A DNA stretch of 46,998 nt from Phycisphaeraceae bacterium. Its GTDB lineage: Bacteria; Planctomycetota; Phycisphaerae; Phycisphaerales; Phycisphaeraceae. A program made the position numbers and the translations under genes. The DNA is taken from assembly GCA_020849625.1 (NCBI GenBank), contig JADLFV010000086.1, positions 1 through 46,998 of the forward strand, in the 5' to 3' direction. The notes below the pieces were generated by a model. That model ran no database searches, was not told the origin of the DNA, and saw only the letters and a list, made by a program, of their open reading frames with translations. This document shows, one piece after another, positions 9,311 through 18,045 of the stretch. The number at the start of each line of letters is the position of its first letter. Within the stretch, counting starts at the first letter, position 1.

Positions 9311-10752
9311 TATGTCGGATAGCTGACCTCTACAATTTCAAGCTTTGCAACCCAACGAACCGCATCACCGGCAGCGCCGGTTACTTGTATCTGTAACGCA
9401 TCATTCGTGTCGTCGGCCGTGATAGAAATCGTCCACGCGCCGGGTGATCCGATTGTCAGGTCAGTGCCAATCGTGTCCAGTGAGCTGATGCTGGTTGTGC
9501 CACCGTCGTTGACGATGATGCCTTGACGAACAAACTTCTTGCCGTTCGCCATCCCCTGTTCCACAGCGATGATTGAAGCTGTGAAGAGCCACATCACATC
9601 TGTAGAGACAGTCGGCCGAATACTCGAACCATTGAGGTAAAGGATGGCTGGCGTAGTGCCTGCGGCAGTTGCATTGCGCGCAACCATCGTACTGATTTGA
9701 GCCCGGCCTCCAGATGGAAAGCTGCCCGCGGCGTGGGTGATGGCCGCATAACGGCCATAATCATTGGCGCCAAAACCACTTTGGAGGCCATAATCCCCCG
9801 TTTGGCTGTTGATACCTCCCCCTTGAACGCCGCATATGCCACTTTGTGTGTTGCCGATACCTCCCTGAATGCAGCCCCTATCGTTTTGAGTGTTATAGTA
9901 ACCACTTTGCGTACAGTAATACCCAGACTGTGTGTTTAGGTAGCCACCTTGTTCACTGTAATTGCCACTCTGTGTATTGTAGTACCCGCTTTGAGTATCG
10001 CGAAAGCCGGATTGGTCATTGCCGTAGCCAGTTTGGCTATTGTGGGCCCCCGCTTGGATGTTGGAAGTCCCGCTCTGTGTGCTGTAGCTGGCCGTATTCT
10101 TGTTCCATCCTCCCACGACTAATGAAGAGCTGCCAGCCGCGACTTGATCAGCAGCGGATCGTTGACGCTGCAAATCAACTGCATAAGTACCTCGTGTATT
10201 ACCCGCGGTGTCGACTTGGATTGCCCCATTGCCGTTCGGACCAATCACGATGACACCATTCGCATTAGTGCTGCTGAGCGTGTTGCCGTCGAGCTTGAGG
10301 TTGTCGACTTGCAATGCAGTGGTCGTCTTGTTGTATGTCAACCCACTGCTGCCGCCAAAATCCCCGCCGTCGTTGAACTGTACCTGGGTGTCACTGCCGC
10401 CGGGACTGGCTCTTAGTTTCGTCCATGTCGTCCCGTTCCAATAGTAGAGCACCTGCTCGTCAGTCACATAAACAGGCCAACCTATCTGTGGTGCAAGGAA
10501 CAACCACTGCGAGCCATCCCATTCGGCCAAGTCATTGGGATTGCCTGACCATGCACCAGACGGACTGCTCCCGACGATATATCTATCTCCAGTGTCGGGT
10601 GATCCGGGGGGCGTATTCAAATCCTTGTCCAGTACGGCGGCCTGTCAGTCCACCAGCTTCTTGAGGTCATTCTGGATTGCCAGTCCGCCTTCACCGGTCG
10701 GTTCGGGATCGACAACCTCCAAGCCTTTGTAGTCGGTCAGCGAAGCTGGCAT
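9310..10752 (-). pseudogene. DUF2793-type tail fibre with heptad beta-roll, split by in-frame TGA
   Basis: The ATG at 10752 has a perfect AAGGAGG site 5 nt away and begins MPASLTDYKGLEVVDPE. After 35 codons a TGA (10645-10647) stops it, yet the same frame continues without another stop to 9310. It encodes a DUF2793-like segment (TPPGSPDTGDRYIVG, then NDLAEWDGSQWLFLAPQ), about fifteen seven-residue units of the type xNTQSGY, and a C-terminal beta domain. The stop sits where LVDW is expected, so one TGG-to-TGA change explains it. A TTG at 10620 could restart translation, but no well-spaced ribosome site is seen there. Either the fibre is dead, or it is read through, or only the C-terminal part is made. 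The role would be receptor binding of a phage or tail-like particle. Confidence 0.75.
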
Positions 10753-11260
10753 AGTCGGCCTCCTTATGGTGACAGCCACACCGCTTGGTTCCCCATTACG
10801 CGAAGACTCACACGACACGATCAGCCATTCAGGAGCCCCCTGGTGAATGGAAAGACAGGCCCCAGTTAATGCTAACGGGAAATAGACTGCCAACTATTGC
10901 CTATCCTGTCAAGGGTAATTTGAAAAGGCATGCTGAAAATTCTGCATTCAAATGTCACCGCGCCGAGCCATTAGCTAATTCAGTGCGGTGCGCGGCTTGT
11001 GCACTATCCGCACAATTCCTGCGCTGAAACAGGTTAACCTGCCTGTTCCGTGGAGCGCCTTGGCATTTCCCACAAGTGCGACTCGGAAGTGTCCGCAACG
11101 GTGATCGAATCGGATTATGAATCGTGACAGGATAACAGCGCACGCTTGCCTGCTTTAGGTGAGCCGAAGGTCGATTAACACGTGGACCACATAATATTGC
11201 TTCAACGGATTGCACCGACGATGTGAATCGTTGTGGGCGAGCCTTCGCAGGAACACGGCC
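10753..11260. other. Gene-poor stretch between tail cassette and island
   Basis: About 500 bp without a frame I can support on either strand. It marks the border between the minus-strand tail/RHS cassette and the island that begins with the DUF6398-like gene. No attachment-site-like direct repeat is obvious by eye. Confidence 0.5.
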
Positions 11261-11590
11261 ATGGACGTGATCTCATCTCCCGACATCGAAAAAGAGTGCC
11301 GTGGTTGCCGGGCGCTGCTGGACCGATTCTTCGCGGCCCATCCCGATGACACCATGCAGATGCAGACCCGAGCGCACAAAGTCCTACGATTACTCCGAGC
11401 GAGTGAGAGACCGCTCAAAGGCAAAGCCGAAGGTTGGGCCGCGGGCATCATCTACGCGGTGGCCACCGAGGGGCGCATCCTCTGCGGCGTGCCGAGTCTG
11501 CTCAACAGCGAGTTCGAGCAGTTCGTGGGCGTCACGATGTCAACGGTTTGCCATCGCGCCACGCGAGTCAAGGATCTGTTGATCTTGTGA
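11261..11590 (+). CDS. DUF6398-like protein, copy 1
   Basis: 109 aa beginning MDVISSPDIEKECRG. Its central segment (LLRASERPLKGKAEGWAAGI, then IYAVA) matches the conserved block of DUF6398-type proteins (assignment from memory), and the C-terminus has a helix-turn-helix-like stretch (FEQFVGVTMSTVCHRATRVK). A paralog with the same start and layout lies on the opposite strand at 26766-27077. The upstream Met was rejected because the paralog starts at the same MDVIS. Function unknown; the C-terminal helices resemble a DNA-binding domain, so a regulatory role is possible. Confidence 0.7.
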   Translation: MDVISSPDIEKECRGCRALLDRFFAAHPDDTMQMQTRAHKVLRLLRASERPLKGKAEGWAAGIIYAVATEGRILCGVPSLLNSEFEQFVGVTMSTVCHRATRVKDLLIL

Positions 11591-11601
11591 GTCACAGAAT
11601 G

Positions 11602-11638
11602 AAAAAACGCCCGGTTGACGGTGCGGTCGAACCGAGCG
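11602..11638 (-). terminator. Rho-independent terminator (minus strand)
   Basis: Read on the minus strand, a 9-bp stem (CGCTCGGTT pairing with AACCGGGCG, one G-U) closes a 13-nt loop and is followed directly by TTTTTT. It would end minus-strand transcription coming from the Cys-rich remnant and lies just past the stop of the converging DUF6398-like gene. Confidence 0.75.
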
Positions 11639-11668
11639 CTTTCGGGAGCCAGGTTGATGGGACGGATT

Positions 11669-11991
11669 CTACAGGCTTCCCCTCGGCGCGCAAACAGGGA
11701 CCTGTGGCCACCAACCGAATGGGCAATCCTCGGTCAGATCTCGAGCCTTCTTCCGCAGGATGCAGCCGCAGGTGCCCTTGCCGCTGCGCTTCATGGACTC
11801 CAGCATGGGGCAGCAGGTGTGAACATCCCCATCCTTATATATGGCGTGTCCGCCAGGACAACGGCGGCAGACGTTGAGGTGGGCTTCGACCTGCTCGTTG
11901 CTGGCGCGGTCGATGCCGAGGCTGGTCTTGGCGACGCTGCGGGCGGCGTGGCCGGCGCGAAAGAAAAGCCGGCATTGCGCTCGATACCGGC
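11669..11991 (-). pseudogene. Remnant of a Cys-rich phage-type protein, start lost
   Basis: The minus-strand frame between stops at 11992 and 11669 encodes an organised Cys-rich peptide: AGHAARSVAKTSLGIDRAS, then NVCRRCPGG, HTCCPM, GTCGCILRKKA and EDCPFGWWP. The spacing of the CxxC pairs looks like a zinc-binding protein seen in phage and plasmid gene sets. There is no ATG, GTG or TTG before the conserved part, and the upstream sequence is stopped, so the 5' end has been lost. The terminator at 11602-11638 follows it. I judge it a 5'-truncated remnant. Confidence 0.55.
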
Positions 11992-12446
11992 TTCAAGCCC
12001 CCTCCCGTGGATTCGAAACACGTACCATGTGGTTAACTATCTCAAGCCAGCAAATCCAGCAATGATACCTGTGCGTTTTAGTAGCAGTTCGCACAATCAC
12101 CATTAAGAGTAATTTTGGCCCGGCGGGGTCAAACCGTTCATGCACGCGATCAGCGCGATCATTTGACGGTTGTGCAAGTTGTTCTGTTGTAGCGGATAAA
12201 TAAAAACGATTTCCCGTCGATAAACAAAGGCCCAACGCCCCGGTGCTTCGGCAGTGATGAAAATGCGTACAGGCTGGGGTCAAGCGCCGGCACATACCGG
12301 CACGCACCGGTGTCGGGGCTTGCGATTGCAAATGTCGCGCTAAAGATCGCATGTGCTGTTGAATCATGATCAGAGAAGTGAGTGTTACCAAAGGGATCAC
12401 GTAATGTCCGTGTCGGCGCGGCCACGAAACGCATCAGCTCAAAGAA
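11992..12446. other. No supported gene; one doubtful frame
   Basis: This stretch holds a minus-strand frame at 12159-12434 (91 aa, beginning MRFVAAPTRTLRDPFG). It has no clear ribosome site and overlaps other open frames, so I cannot support it as a gene. Nothing else is recognisable. Confidence 0.4.
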
Positions 12447-12776
12447 TTACACCCGCACGTAACTCATGGATATCATGACGTGACGGAGGGCTTCCCCATA
12501 TGTCCCCAGGACAACCTCGGCGCACTGCCGTGCAGGCACGGGTAGGGACTTGAGGTAGTCACTTGCATCTGCCATTAGCCAATAGATGCGGGCCACAAGG
12601 GTGTGCATATCTTGGTGAAGTGTTTGACGAATGCCGAATTGCATGGGCAAGGTAGACGAACGATGCGACCTCAGTTCAGCGAGAGCCAGCTGATCCCAAG
12701 CCTGTAGTGCTCGTAGCTCTCGCCAGGCTTCGGCGATCTGGCGGATCAGCTGATCGACTGTTGCTTGATCGGTCAT
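12447..12776 (-). CDS. Hypothetical helical protein (109 aa)
   Basis: The sequence is alpha-helical and amphipathic (DQLIRQIAEAWRELRALQAW, then LVARIYWLMADASDYLKSL). It has no signal peptide, no membrane segment and no motif I recognise. The ribosome site is weak. It lies 45 bp downstream of another small minus-strand gene, and the two are probably one transcript diverging from the HerA operon. Small helical proteins beside DNA-transfer genes are common in plasmids. Function unknown. Confidence 0.5.
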   Translation of the reverse strand: MTDQATVDQLIRQIAEAWRELRALQAWDQLALAELRSHRSSTLPMQFGIRQTLHQDMHTLVARIYWLMADASDYLKSLPVPARQCAEVVLGTYGEALRHVMISMSYVRV

Positions 12777-12820
12777 GTCGAATTAAGGCCGTGCAGGTAT
12801 TTAAATCAATCGACGCGGCG

Positions 12821-13015
12821 TCACCGGGCCCTGTAAGCCTCGTCGTCGAGGTCGTAGCCGTGGTTACGCCAGTCGCGGTGATAGCTGAGTTCGTCGAACT
12901 GATCGGAGACACGATCCAGAATCTCGTCGACGTGTTCATCGATCGAGCGGACCGTATCAAGGATCTGCTCCATGAGACTGCGCTCGTTTGCATGGTCGGG
13001 TATTGCGGGTGTCAT
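12821..13015 (-). CDS. Hypothetical acidic helical protein (64 aa)
   Basis: This short acidic frame contains a strongly helical stretch (LMEQILDTVRSIDEHVDEIL) with coiled-coil spacing, ending in a charged tail (NHGYDLDDEAYRAR). An internal Met at residue 15 (12973) is an alternative start. Neither start has a good ribosome site, so the gene call rests on codon bias and the protein-like sequence. Function unknown. Confidence 0.45.
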   Translation of the reverse strand: MTPAIPDHANERSLMEQILDTVRSIDEHVDEILDRVSDQFDELSYHRDWRNHGYDLDDEAYRAR

Positions 13016-13182
13016 TGTGAAAGGACAACGCTGCCAGACTATAAAAGCTTTCCGCCCGATTTGTCATGGGCGCTGGGTAGTAAACCCGAATGGGTTGCAG
13101 CCGGTACACTGGTGCATCACAACTTGTGTTGCACGCCCCTTGAGGCATTATGGCACTTCGAGATGGGGGATCTCCGATTATG

Positions 13183-13212
13183 GGTGGACCAAAAGGTTTT
13201 TAAACCTGGGCC
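13183..13212. promoter_or_regulatory. Palindrome upstream of the HerA operon
   Basis: AGGTTT-TT-AAACCT (13194-13207) is a perfect dyad with a 2-nt spacer, enclosed by a weaker outer GGTGG/CCACC pair. It lies in the divergent gap between the small minus-strand genes and the gene at 13242. It could be a repressor operator; no hexamer promoter is clear around it. Confidence 0.35.
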
Positions 13213-13241
13213 ACCAACTCCTGTCACTATAAGGTGACAAC

Positions 13242-13775
13242 ATGCCCCCACGACGCAAGATCACAAGCTATCGATTGATTCCGCCCCGTATGCGGATCAT
13301 TTACTCGGAGAGCGACCAGCCGATGACCGTGGATCGCTACCTGAAACAAATGGATGCTGGGTCCGAACCAGCCGGGCGAGAGCCCACCGATGATTCCGGA
13401 GGCGCAGGCCTGGTCAGTTACGTATTCACTCAGCAGATCAACCAACGTGCCGACGAATCACGCCAACTGGCCCATCTGGTCGTCGCGCGTCAGGCCCTGG
13501 CTGATAAGCATCTGCGGGACATCCGGCACCGGCAGTACCAACTGCGTGAACGGGTGCCCTTTCGGGCGACTGGTCCGGGTTTTATAGATGATCACACACT
13601 GACCGAAGTGGAGCGGACCATATTCGATCTGGAAAAGCAGGAGCGTCTGGTGGAGACCAAGCTGTGGTCCGATCTGGTCGATTTGCGGCAGAGCCTGATC
13701 ACCAAACGCGGCGAGTACAGGGCCATCTCGGCGCGTTGGCGCTACCTGGGCGGGAGCTACGATGTACGGGAATGA
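13242..13775 (+). CDS. Coiled-coil partner protein of the HerA-like ATPase
   Basis: 177 aa with AAGGTGAC upstream of the ATG. The N-terminal third is basic then acidic and poorly structured. The C-terminal two thirds are long charged helices (VVARQALADKHLRDIRHRQY, then EVERTIFDLEKQERLVETKL) that should form a coiled coil. It overlaps the ATPase gene by 14 bp, which indicates coupled translation and probably a shared complex. No family recognised. It is not NurA: no nuclease residues are seen. Confidence 0.7.
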   Translation: MPPRRKITSYRLIPPRMRIIYSESDQPMTVDRYLKQMDAGSEPAGREPTDDSGGAGLVSYVFTQQINQRADESRQLAHLVVARQALADKHLRDIRHRQYQLRERVPFRATGPGFIDDHTLTEVERTIFDLEKQERLVETKLWSDLVDLRQSLITKRGEYRAISARWRYLGGSYDVRE

Positions 13776-15531
13776 CCGGGGCAAGATCGCCCGAGTTCGC
13801 GAGCTTTGCCGCCGGCTCCAGCCCATCATCGGGCGCCAGGCTGAGCAGATCCACCGTGCCTACCTTATTGAAGATGAACTCGGCAAGGTCCAGGTGCTCG
13901 AATACTTGGAACTGCTGGCCGCCCAACATCTGGATATTAGCCTGGATGCCACCGACTCCGGTCTCATCCCACCTTCCGGGGGTGAAGCCGCCGGGGAGTA
14001 CGAGTTGGGCACTGTGAGCTACGCGGGGCGCACTTTTGGCCCTTTCGGCCTGCGCGAGGCCGAATGGCCATCTCATGTCGGCATTTTCGGCAGGAGCGGA
14101 GCGGGCAAGACCAACATCGGGTTCCTGGTGGTGCAGAAATTGGTCCGCCACGACAAGCCAGTGCTCATCTTCGACTGGAAGCGCAACTACCGCGACCTGC
14201 TTGGCAAGCCAGGTTTCGAGGGGTTGGCGGTGTTCACCATCGGGCGAAGCGCCGCGCCGTTGACATTCAATCCCCTGATCCCACCACCGCAGACACCGCC
14301 CAAGACGTGGTTGAAGAAGATCATCGCCGTCATCGCCCACGCCTATCTGCTGGGCGACGGGGTGCTCTACCTGCTACAGGAAGCGTTGGACCGGGTCTAC
14401 ACGGACGCCGGGGTGTACGCCGGCAGTGTTCAACACTGGCCCACATTCCGGGATGTCTATCAGGTGCTCAAGCAACGACCGGTGGCGGGCCGGGAGTCCG
14501 GTTGGATGTCGTCAGCATTGCGTGCCCTGTCGAGCCTGTGTTTTGGGGAAATGGATGCACTGTTCAACACCGGGACCAATAACTTAGAGGCATTGCTCAC
14601 CCGCCCGGTTGTGCTGGAGTTGGACTCTCTGACCCAGAGCGATAAGGTGATGTTTGTGCAGGCCGTGCTGCTGTGGGTCCATCATTACCGTATGGCTGAG
14701 GGGACGCGGGAACGGTTTAAGCACGCCATCGTGATCGAAGAGGCTCACCACATCCTCAGCAACGAGCGACAGAGCCTGGTGGGCGGGCAGAGTGTGATGG
14801 AGCTGACGTTCCGTGAAATCCGTGAGTTCGGCGAATCGATGGTCATCCTGGACCAGCAGCCCAGCAGCATAGCCGCCAGCGCACTGGCGAACACCAACGC
14901 CACGATCTGTTTCAACGTCAAACACCGATCAGACGTCAACGCCATCAGCCAGGCCATGCTGTTGCAGGACGACCAGAAAGATATTCTCGGCCGCCTGCCT
15001 GTGGGGGAGGCCGTGGTGCGCCTGCAGGGCCGCACTCATGGACCATTTACCATTCGCGTGCCGGAGTTCGAGATTTACAAAGGTTCCGTCACCGACAACG
15101 ACGTGGCCCATCAGATGATCAGAATAGGGCTGATCTCCGCACGATCGCACCACATCGGCGACATACCAGCGTCGCACCGTGTGGATAATTACTTTGTGTC
15201 CTCAGATGTGACTGAACGCGAAGACGGCGCTTCGGAACCCTCCGAAGTTGTAGGGCCGGCACCATCGCTACCAACAGATCCCAAGGAAGCCCGTCAGCGG
15301 GCTTTTCTCCTGGATGTGGCCCGTTATGCCGACAGCGGGGTGGCCGAGCGATTCCGCCGCTTGGGGTTGAGCGTTAGGCAGGGTCAGAAAATCAAGGAGC
15401 GACTCATCGGCCAGCAGTTGATCTGCGAGGAGCTGAAGACCACGCGCTACGGCAGAGTCCGCATTGTCCGGTTAACCGAACAAGGTCAACTGTTGTTGCA
15501 CGATGGGCACGAAGATCGTCAAGCGGCGTGA
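13762..15531 (+). CDS. HerA/TraD-like DNA-translocase ATPase
   Basis: 589 aa. Walker A is GRSGAGKT (residues 110-117), followed by a strand with FDWKRNYRDL as in HerA/VirB4/TraD pumps. Walker B with the catalytic glutamate is HAIVIEEAHH (321-330), and a sensor-type DQQPSSIAASALANT lies further on. The last ~90 residues look like a winged helix (RFRRLGLSVRQGQKIKERL). Family members are hexameric motors that thread double-stranded DNA in conjugation, packaging or repair. No relaxase, pilus or coupling-protein membrane anchor is visible. An archaeal-like HerA role or a virus-like packaging role is therefore as likely as classical conjugation. The gene overlaps its coiled-coil partner and faces the Ub-like operon tail to tail. 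Confidence 0.85.
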   Translation: MYGNDRGKIARVRELCRRLQPIIGRQAEQIHRAYLIEDELGKVQVLEYLELLAAQHLDISLDATDSGLIPPSGGEAAGEYELGTVSYAGRTFGPFGLREAEWPSHVGIFGRSGAGKTNIGFLVVQKLVRHDKPVLIFDWKRNYRDLLGKPGFEGLAVFTIGRSAAPLTFNPLIPPPQTPPKTWLKKIIAVIAHAYLLGDGVLYLLQEALDRVYTDAGVYAGSVQHWPTFRDVYQVLKQRPVAGRESGWMSSALRALSSLCFGEMDALFNTGTNNLEALLTRPVVLELDSLTQSDKVMFVQAVLLWVHHYRMAEGTRERFKHAIVIEEAHHILSNERQSLVGGQSVMELTFREIREFGESMVILDQQPSSIAASALANTNATICFNVKHRSDVNAISQAMLLQDDQKDILGRLPVGEAVVRLQGRTHGPFTIRVPEFEIYKGSVTDNDVAHQMIRIGLISARSHHIGDIPASHRVDNYFVSSDVTEREDGASEPSEVVGPAPSLPTDPKEARQRAFLLDVARYADSGVAERFRRLGLSVRQGQKIKERLIGQQLICEELKTTRYGRVRIVRLTEQGQLLLHDGHEDRQAA

Positions 15532-15873
15532 TGGAGAAGTAGAGAGGGCGGTTTACGCGTCGCATGATGGAAGAGCCCTCGTTATTCCTGATCGGCGGCC
15601 GGTTTCTGCTTCCTCCTTTTGCGGAGGAGAGGGATGTCTAACTACGTCCATCCTGCATGGATGGAAGATTGTGATATTGTGAACTGCAATCTCCTTAAAG
15701 TTCGCATGATTCATTTATAAAGTCGTGTAATCACTGTTCGATGGTTTACTGATGAGATGGGGTGATGACAGGAGAATATCCGCACGCTGACACGTAAACT
15801 CCACTCTCTCTACTCTGCCATGAGGTTGTTACCGCGACTGCGGAGATTCGATCGCACATGAAATGGCAAACCC
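15532..15873. other. Convergent gap between HerA and Ub-like operons
   Basis: About 340 bp without a supportable gene. It contains small hairpins, for example CCTCC-loop-GGAGG around 15610-15630, and AT-rich sequence near 15670-15720. It lies where two transcription units meet, so it may hold terminators, but none has a convincing U-tract. Confidence 0.4.
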
Positions 15874-16143
15874 TCACTTTCCTGATTCAAGGAACTGGCT
15901 GATCTTACTGGAGGCCTCGGTGCGTGTGATGTCGTCGTGGTAGGGAATCGCGAGTCGACGCAGAAGCGCCAGTTGCTTGTCTGTCGCGAGGCGGGCATAG
16001 GCGCCGGATCGAGAACGAGAAGGTCTGCCGGATGCCGGCTGCATCGTGTTGTATGGTGTCGGCGCAGCGAGCGGCAATGGCTTCGGCGGAACGTGTTCGA
16101 GTTGTATCTGTTTGGATAACCGTGGGAGATGAGTTGATGTCAT
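15874..16143 (-). CDS. Small protein with C-terminal DKQ...TRxEAS helical domain
   Basis: 89 aa from the ATG at 16143; frames further upstream are not protein-like. The basic, Pro/Ser-rich N-terminus is a linker. The last ~45 residues (ATDKQLALLRRLAIPYHDDI, then TRTEASSKISQFLE) form a small two-helix domain found at the ends of many plasmid and phage proteins, similar in type to DUF3072. It is the last gene of the Ub-like operon, 127 bp behind the E1 gene. Function unknown; the domain may bind DNA or protein. Confidence 0.6.
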   Translation of the reverse strand: MTSTHLPRLSKQIQLEHVPPKPLPLAAPTPYNTMQPASGRPSRSRSGAYARLATDKQLALLRRLAIPYHDDITRTEASSKISQFLESGK

Positions 16144-16270
16144 GTCGAGAAGAGGTTGTGATCTTATATATAGATTGCGCTGCCAGCGTCCGCAATGGCG
16201 TTGGAAGAATGGGGGCGGGCCTGGCGACCCGCCCCGTGTTTGTGGTTGCACACTTGAATGTGTGTTACGC

Positions 16271-16933
16271 CTATTCATTGCCGAGCGTCAGTTCGCAGGC
16301 CAGCAGGTTCAGTGTCATATCCAGCTCCACGGGCAGGCGCCGCAGATACCGGCTGAACTGCTCGAGCATCATGCCCGCCGCGATATTGGCGGTGAAGATG
16401 GTGCTCTTGGCGGTGCAGCTTCCCTGCACGGCTTCGCTGGGATCGAACAACGTGGTCGGGTAGTGCTCCTGTCCCTGCTGACCCGCCACGGCCAACACGC
16501 GCAGCACCTCCGCCGTCATCCGCCCGTCGGCAAAGAAGCTAACTCGATTCCTGACCGCCTCCCAGATATGCCGGCGGGTTTGGATCGAATCGACGCAACA
16601 GAATGTGATATCTCCAATCTCCAGCGTCCGACGGAAGCGCTCATGGTGCTCGTACAGTTCCAGCATGGGATTGATGGCATGGCACAGATCGCCCACGGCC
16701 TGCACCTTGGGTCGGCCCAGATCGTCGTGCAAAAAGCCCTGAGGCGCTAGATTCACAACTTCCACGCTGTCATGATCGATCAGCTGCAGCCAGGGCACGT
16801 CGATGGCAGCCAGCTGTAAAGCCACCTGCCGACCGATGGCGCCGACGCCGATGACCGTGCAATGGGACCTGGCCAATTCCTCCGGGGGGATGATGTCGCG
16901 CTGGCGGAGATTTCTGTCACTCGGTTGATTCAT
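16271..16933 (-). CDS. ThiF/E1-like adenylyltransferase of the Ub-like system
   Basis: 220 aa from the ATG at 16933 (AAAGGAG upstream). Rossmann loop VIGVGAIG lies at 27-34, an acidic/Asn-containing nucleotide strand at ~52-75 (DHDSVEVVNLAPQGF, then DDLGRPKV), and CCVDSIQTRRHIWEAV at ~112-127. These are the ATP- and Ub-like-tail-binding features of the ThiF/MoeB/E1 superfamily, which adenylates the C-terminus of a beta-grasp protein. GSCTAKS (Cys173) is a candidate thioester cysteine. The CxxC zinc pairs of MoeB are absent. It overlaps the upstream gene by 17 bp. Its neighbours (Ub-like, E2-like, JAB) point to an activating enzyme for protein conjugation, not to thiamine or Moco synthesis. 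Confidence 0.85.
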   Translation of the reverse strand: MNQPSDRNLRQRDIIPPEELARSHCTVIGVGAIGRQVALQLAAIDVPWLQLIDHDSVEVVNLAPQGFLHDDLGRPKVQAVGDLCHAINPMLELYEHHERFRRTLEIGDITFCCVDSIQTRRHIWEAVRNRVSFFADGRMTAEVLRVLAVAGQQGQEHYPTTLFDPSEAVQGSCTAKSTIFTANIAAGMMLEQFSRYLRRLPVELDMTLNLLACELTLGNE

Positions 16934-17474
16934 GGGACTCTCCTTTCGGTAGGCAGGGGATGCGAAGGCTGAAGAACGCCGCTTCAATCCAGACTCCCAG
17001 CACGGCGGCGAAGCCGAGGATGCCGGCCTGGTTGAGCAGTTGGAAACCGGCGCCGGTGGGTGTGTCACCCCAGCTGTGCTCACCGGCGAAAACGATCAGC
17101 TTGTCTGGACAGTCTGGATCAACGACGTGCGCGGTGTCCCGGAAATGGGGCGGCCAGAATTCGATGAATGCTTTGACCACCTGCTCACCGGTTAAATCAG
17201 TGACATCACCGACGGTATCAAGCAGGTGCTCGATCTCGAAGTACAGCTGTTTACTGTCCACATCCGCCGCTGTGCATGGCAACTGCTTGGGATCAAGCCA
17301 TGGGCAATCGCGCAGCAGATCGATGACGGCAGCGTGCTCACGGCTTTCCACAATCGGCCGTGCCCGCTGCAACCATTCCAGACGCCGCTCGGCCTCGGCG
17401 ATAGCCGCCGGTACAGCACGTTGTGGTAGCTTCTTCGGTCCCTTGCCAAAATAGCCTATTAAATCCGCACCCAT
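16917..17474 (-). CDS. Unknown protein of the Ub-like operon
   Basis: 185 aa from the ATG at 17474, chosen for AAAGGAG 8 nt upstream. It begins MGADLIGYFGKGPKKL; the middle is helical and acidic (DSKQLYFEIEHLLDTVGDV), and the C-terminal half holds a distinctive block (FAGEHSWGDTPTGAGFQLLN) followed by a hydrophobic stretch (GILGFAAVLGVWIEAAFFSL). I do not recognise the family. It sits between DUF6573 and the E1 gene, overlaps the latter, and is preceded by a hairpin at 17498-17533. It may be an accessory factor or a substrate. Confidence 0.7.
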   Translation of the reverse strand: MGADLIGYFGKGPKKLPQRAVPAAIAEAERRLEWLQRARPIVESREHAAVIDLLRDCPWLDPKQLPCTAADVDSKQLYFEIEHLLDTVGDVTDLTGEQVVKAFIEFWPPHFRDTAHVVDPDCPDKLIVFAGEHSWGDTPTGAGFQLLNQAGILGFAAVLGVWIEAAFFSLRIPCLPKGESHESTE

Positions 17475-17497
17475 AGCAATGCTCCTTTGTAAAAGGA

Positions 17498-17533
17498 GAA
17501 CGGGCGACATGGCACTGCGCCACGCGCCCGTTC
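17498..17533 (-). promoter_or_regulatory. Intercistronic hairpin
   Basis: A perfect 9-bp stem (GAACGGGCG pairing with CGCCCGTTC, with an inner TGGC/GCCA pair) lies between the DUF6573 gene and the gene starting at 17474. On the minus strand it runs into TTCTCCTTTTACAAAGGAG, so the hairpin is followed by a T-rich run and then the ribosome site. The same arrangement occurs at 19914-19948. It may act as a partial terminator or RNA processing/stability element. Confidence 0.6.
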
Positions 17534-17568
17534 ATGTGAGTAGAAGTTCACCCCCGGAAGAGAAAGGA

Positions 17569-18045
17569 TTAATCTTCCTCGAGCAGGAGGATCGTTAATA
17601 CAGGCTCACCATCATCACCCGGTCCGCAGATCGCTTTGAACTGAACGGCTTCCAACAGATGCTTGCTGTTGAGGAAAGCTGTTTGGTAGCGCAATTCGTC
17701 GGGAGAATCAGCGCGCCGGTGCCGTGACTTGGGAAGGCGCCCAATTGCCAGGAATAGCATCCAGAGCAAATCATGCGCGCGCCCTCGTTCGGATTGGCCC
17801 AGTTCGCGCGTGCCTTCCGGCGGTGTTACGTACTGGTTCCACACGGCGGCCGTGCACGCGACCGGTATTGTGAAACTCAGGTCTTTGGCCCACTCGCTGA
17901 GGTCCACCAGTACACCATCTTCGATGGCCTGCTTTCTCGTATAGCTGAAGATCACCGGCCCAAATGGACTGTCCATATCGGTGGAATTAGGGGGACTGCC
18001 GGGTGTTGTGGGATCGGGTGTATTGTTTCCGGGGGCGGGGGTCAT
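17569..18045 (-). CDS. DUF6573 family protein
   Basis: 158 aa. After a Pro/Asn-rich leader the conserved blocks are FGPVIFSYTRKQAIEDGVLV, LSEWAKDLSFTIPVACTAAV, HDLLWMLFLAI and VQFKAICGPGDDGEPVLTIL. These match the DUF6573 family, which is common on plasmids and integrative elements and has no known activity. The start overlaps the JAB stop (ATGA), with GAGGTG as ribosome site. Its constant place beside Ub-like and plasmid genes suggests a role in the element's life cycle, but this is not shown. Confidence 0.8.
   Translation of the reverse strand: MTPAPGNNTPDPTTPGSPPNSTDMDSPFGPVIFSYTRKQAIEDGVLVDLSEWAKDLSFTIPVACTAAVWNQYVTPPEGTRELGQSERGRAHDLLWMLFLAIGRLPKSRHRRADSPDELRYQTAFLNSKHLLEAVQFKAICGPGDDGEPVLTILLLEED

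Noticed and set aside
15810..16195. Two further overlapping minus-strand frames at 15810-15998 and 15905-16195
   Set aside because: They overlap the frame that carries the conserved DKQ...TRxEAS domain and have no motifs themselves.
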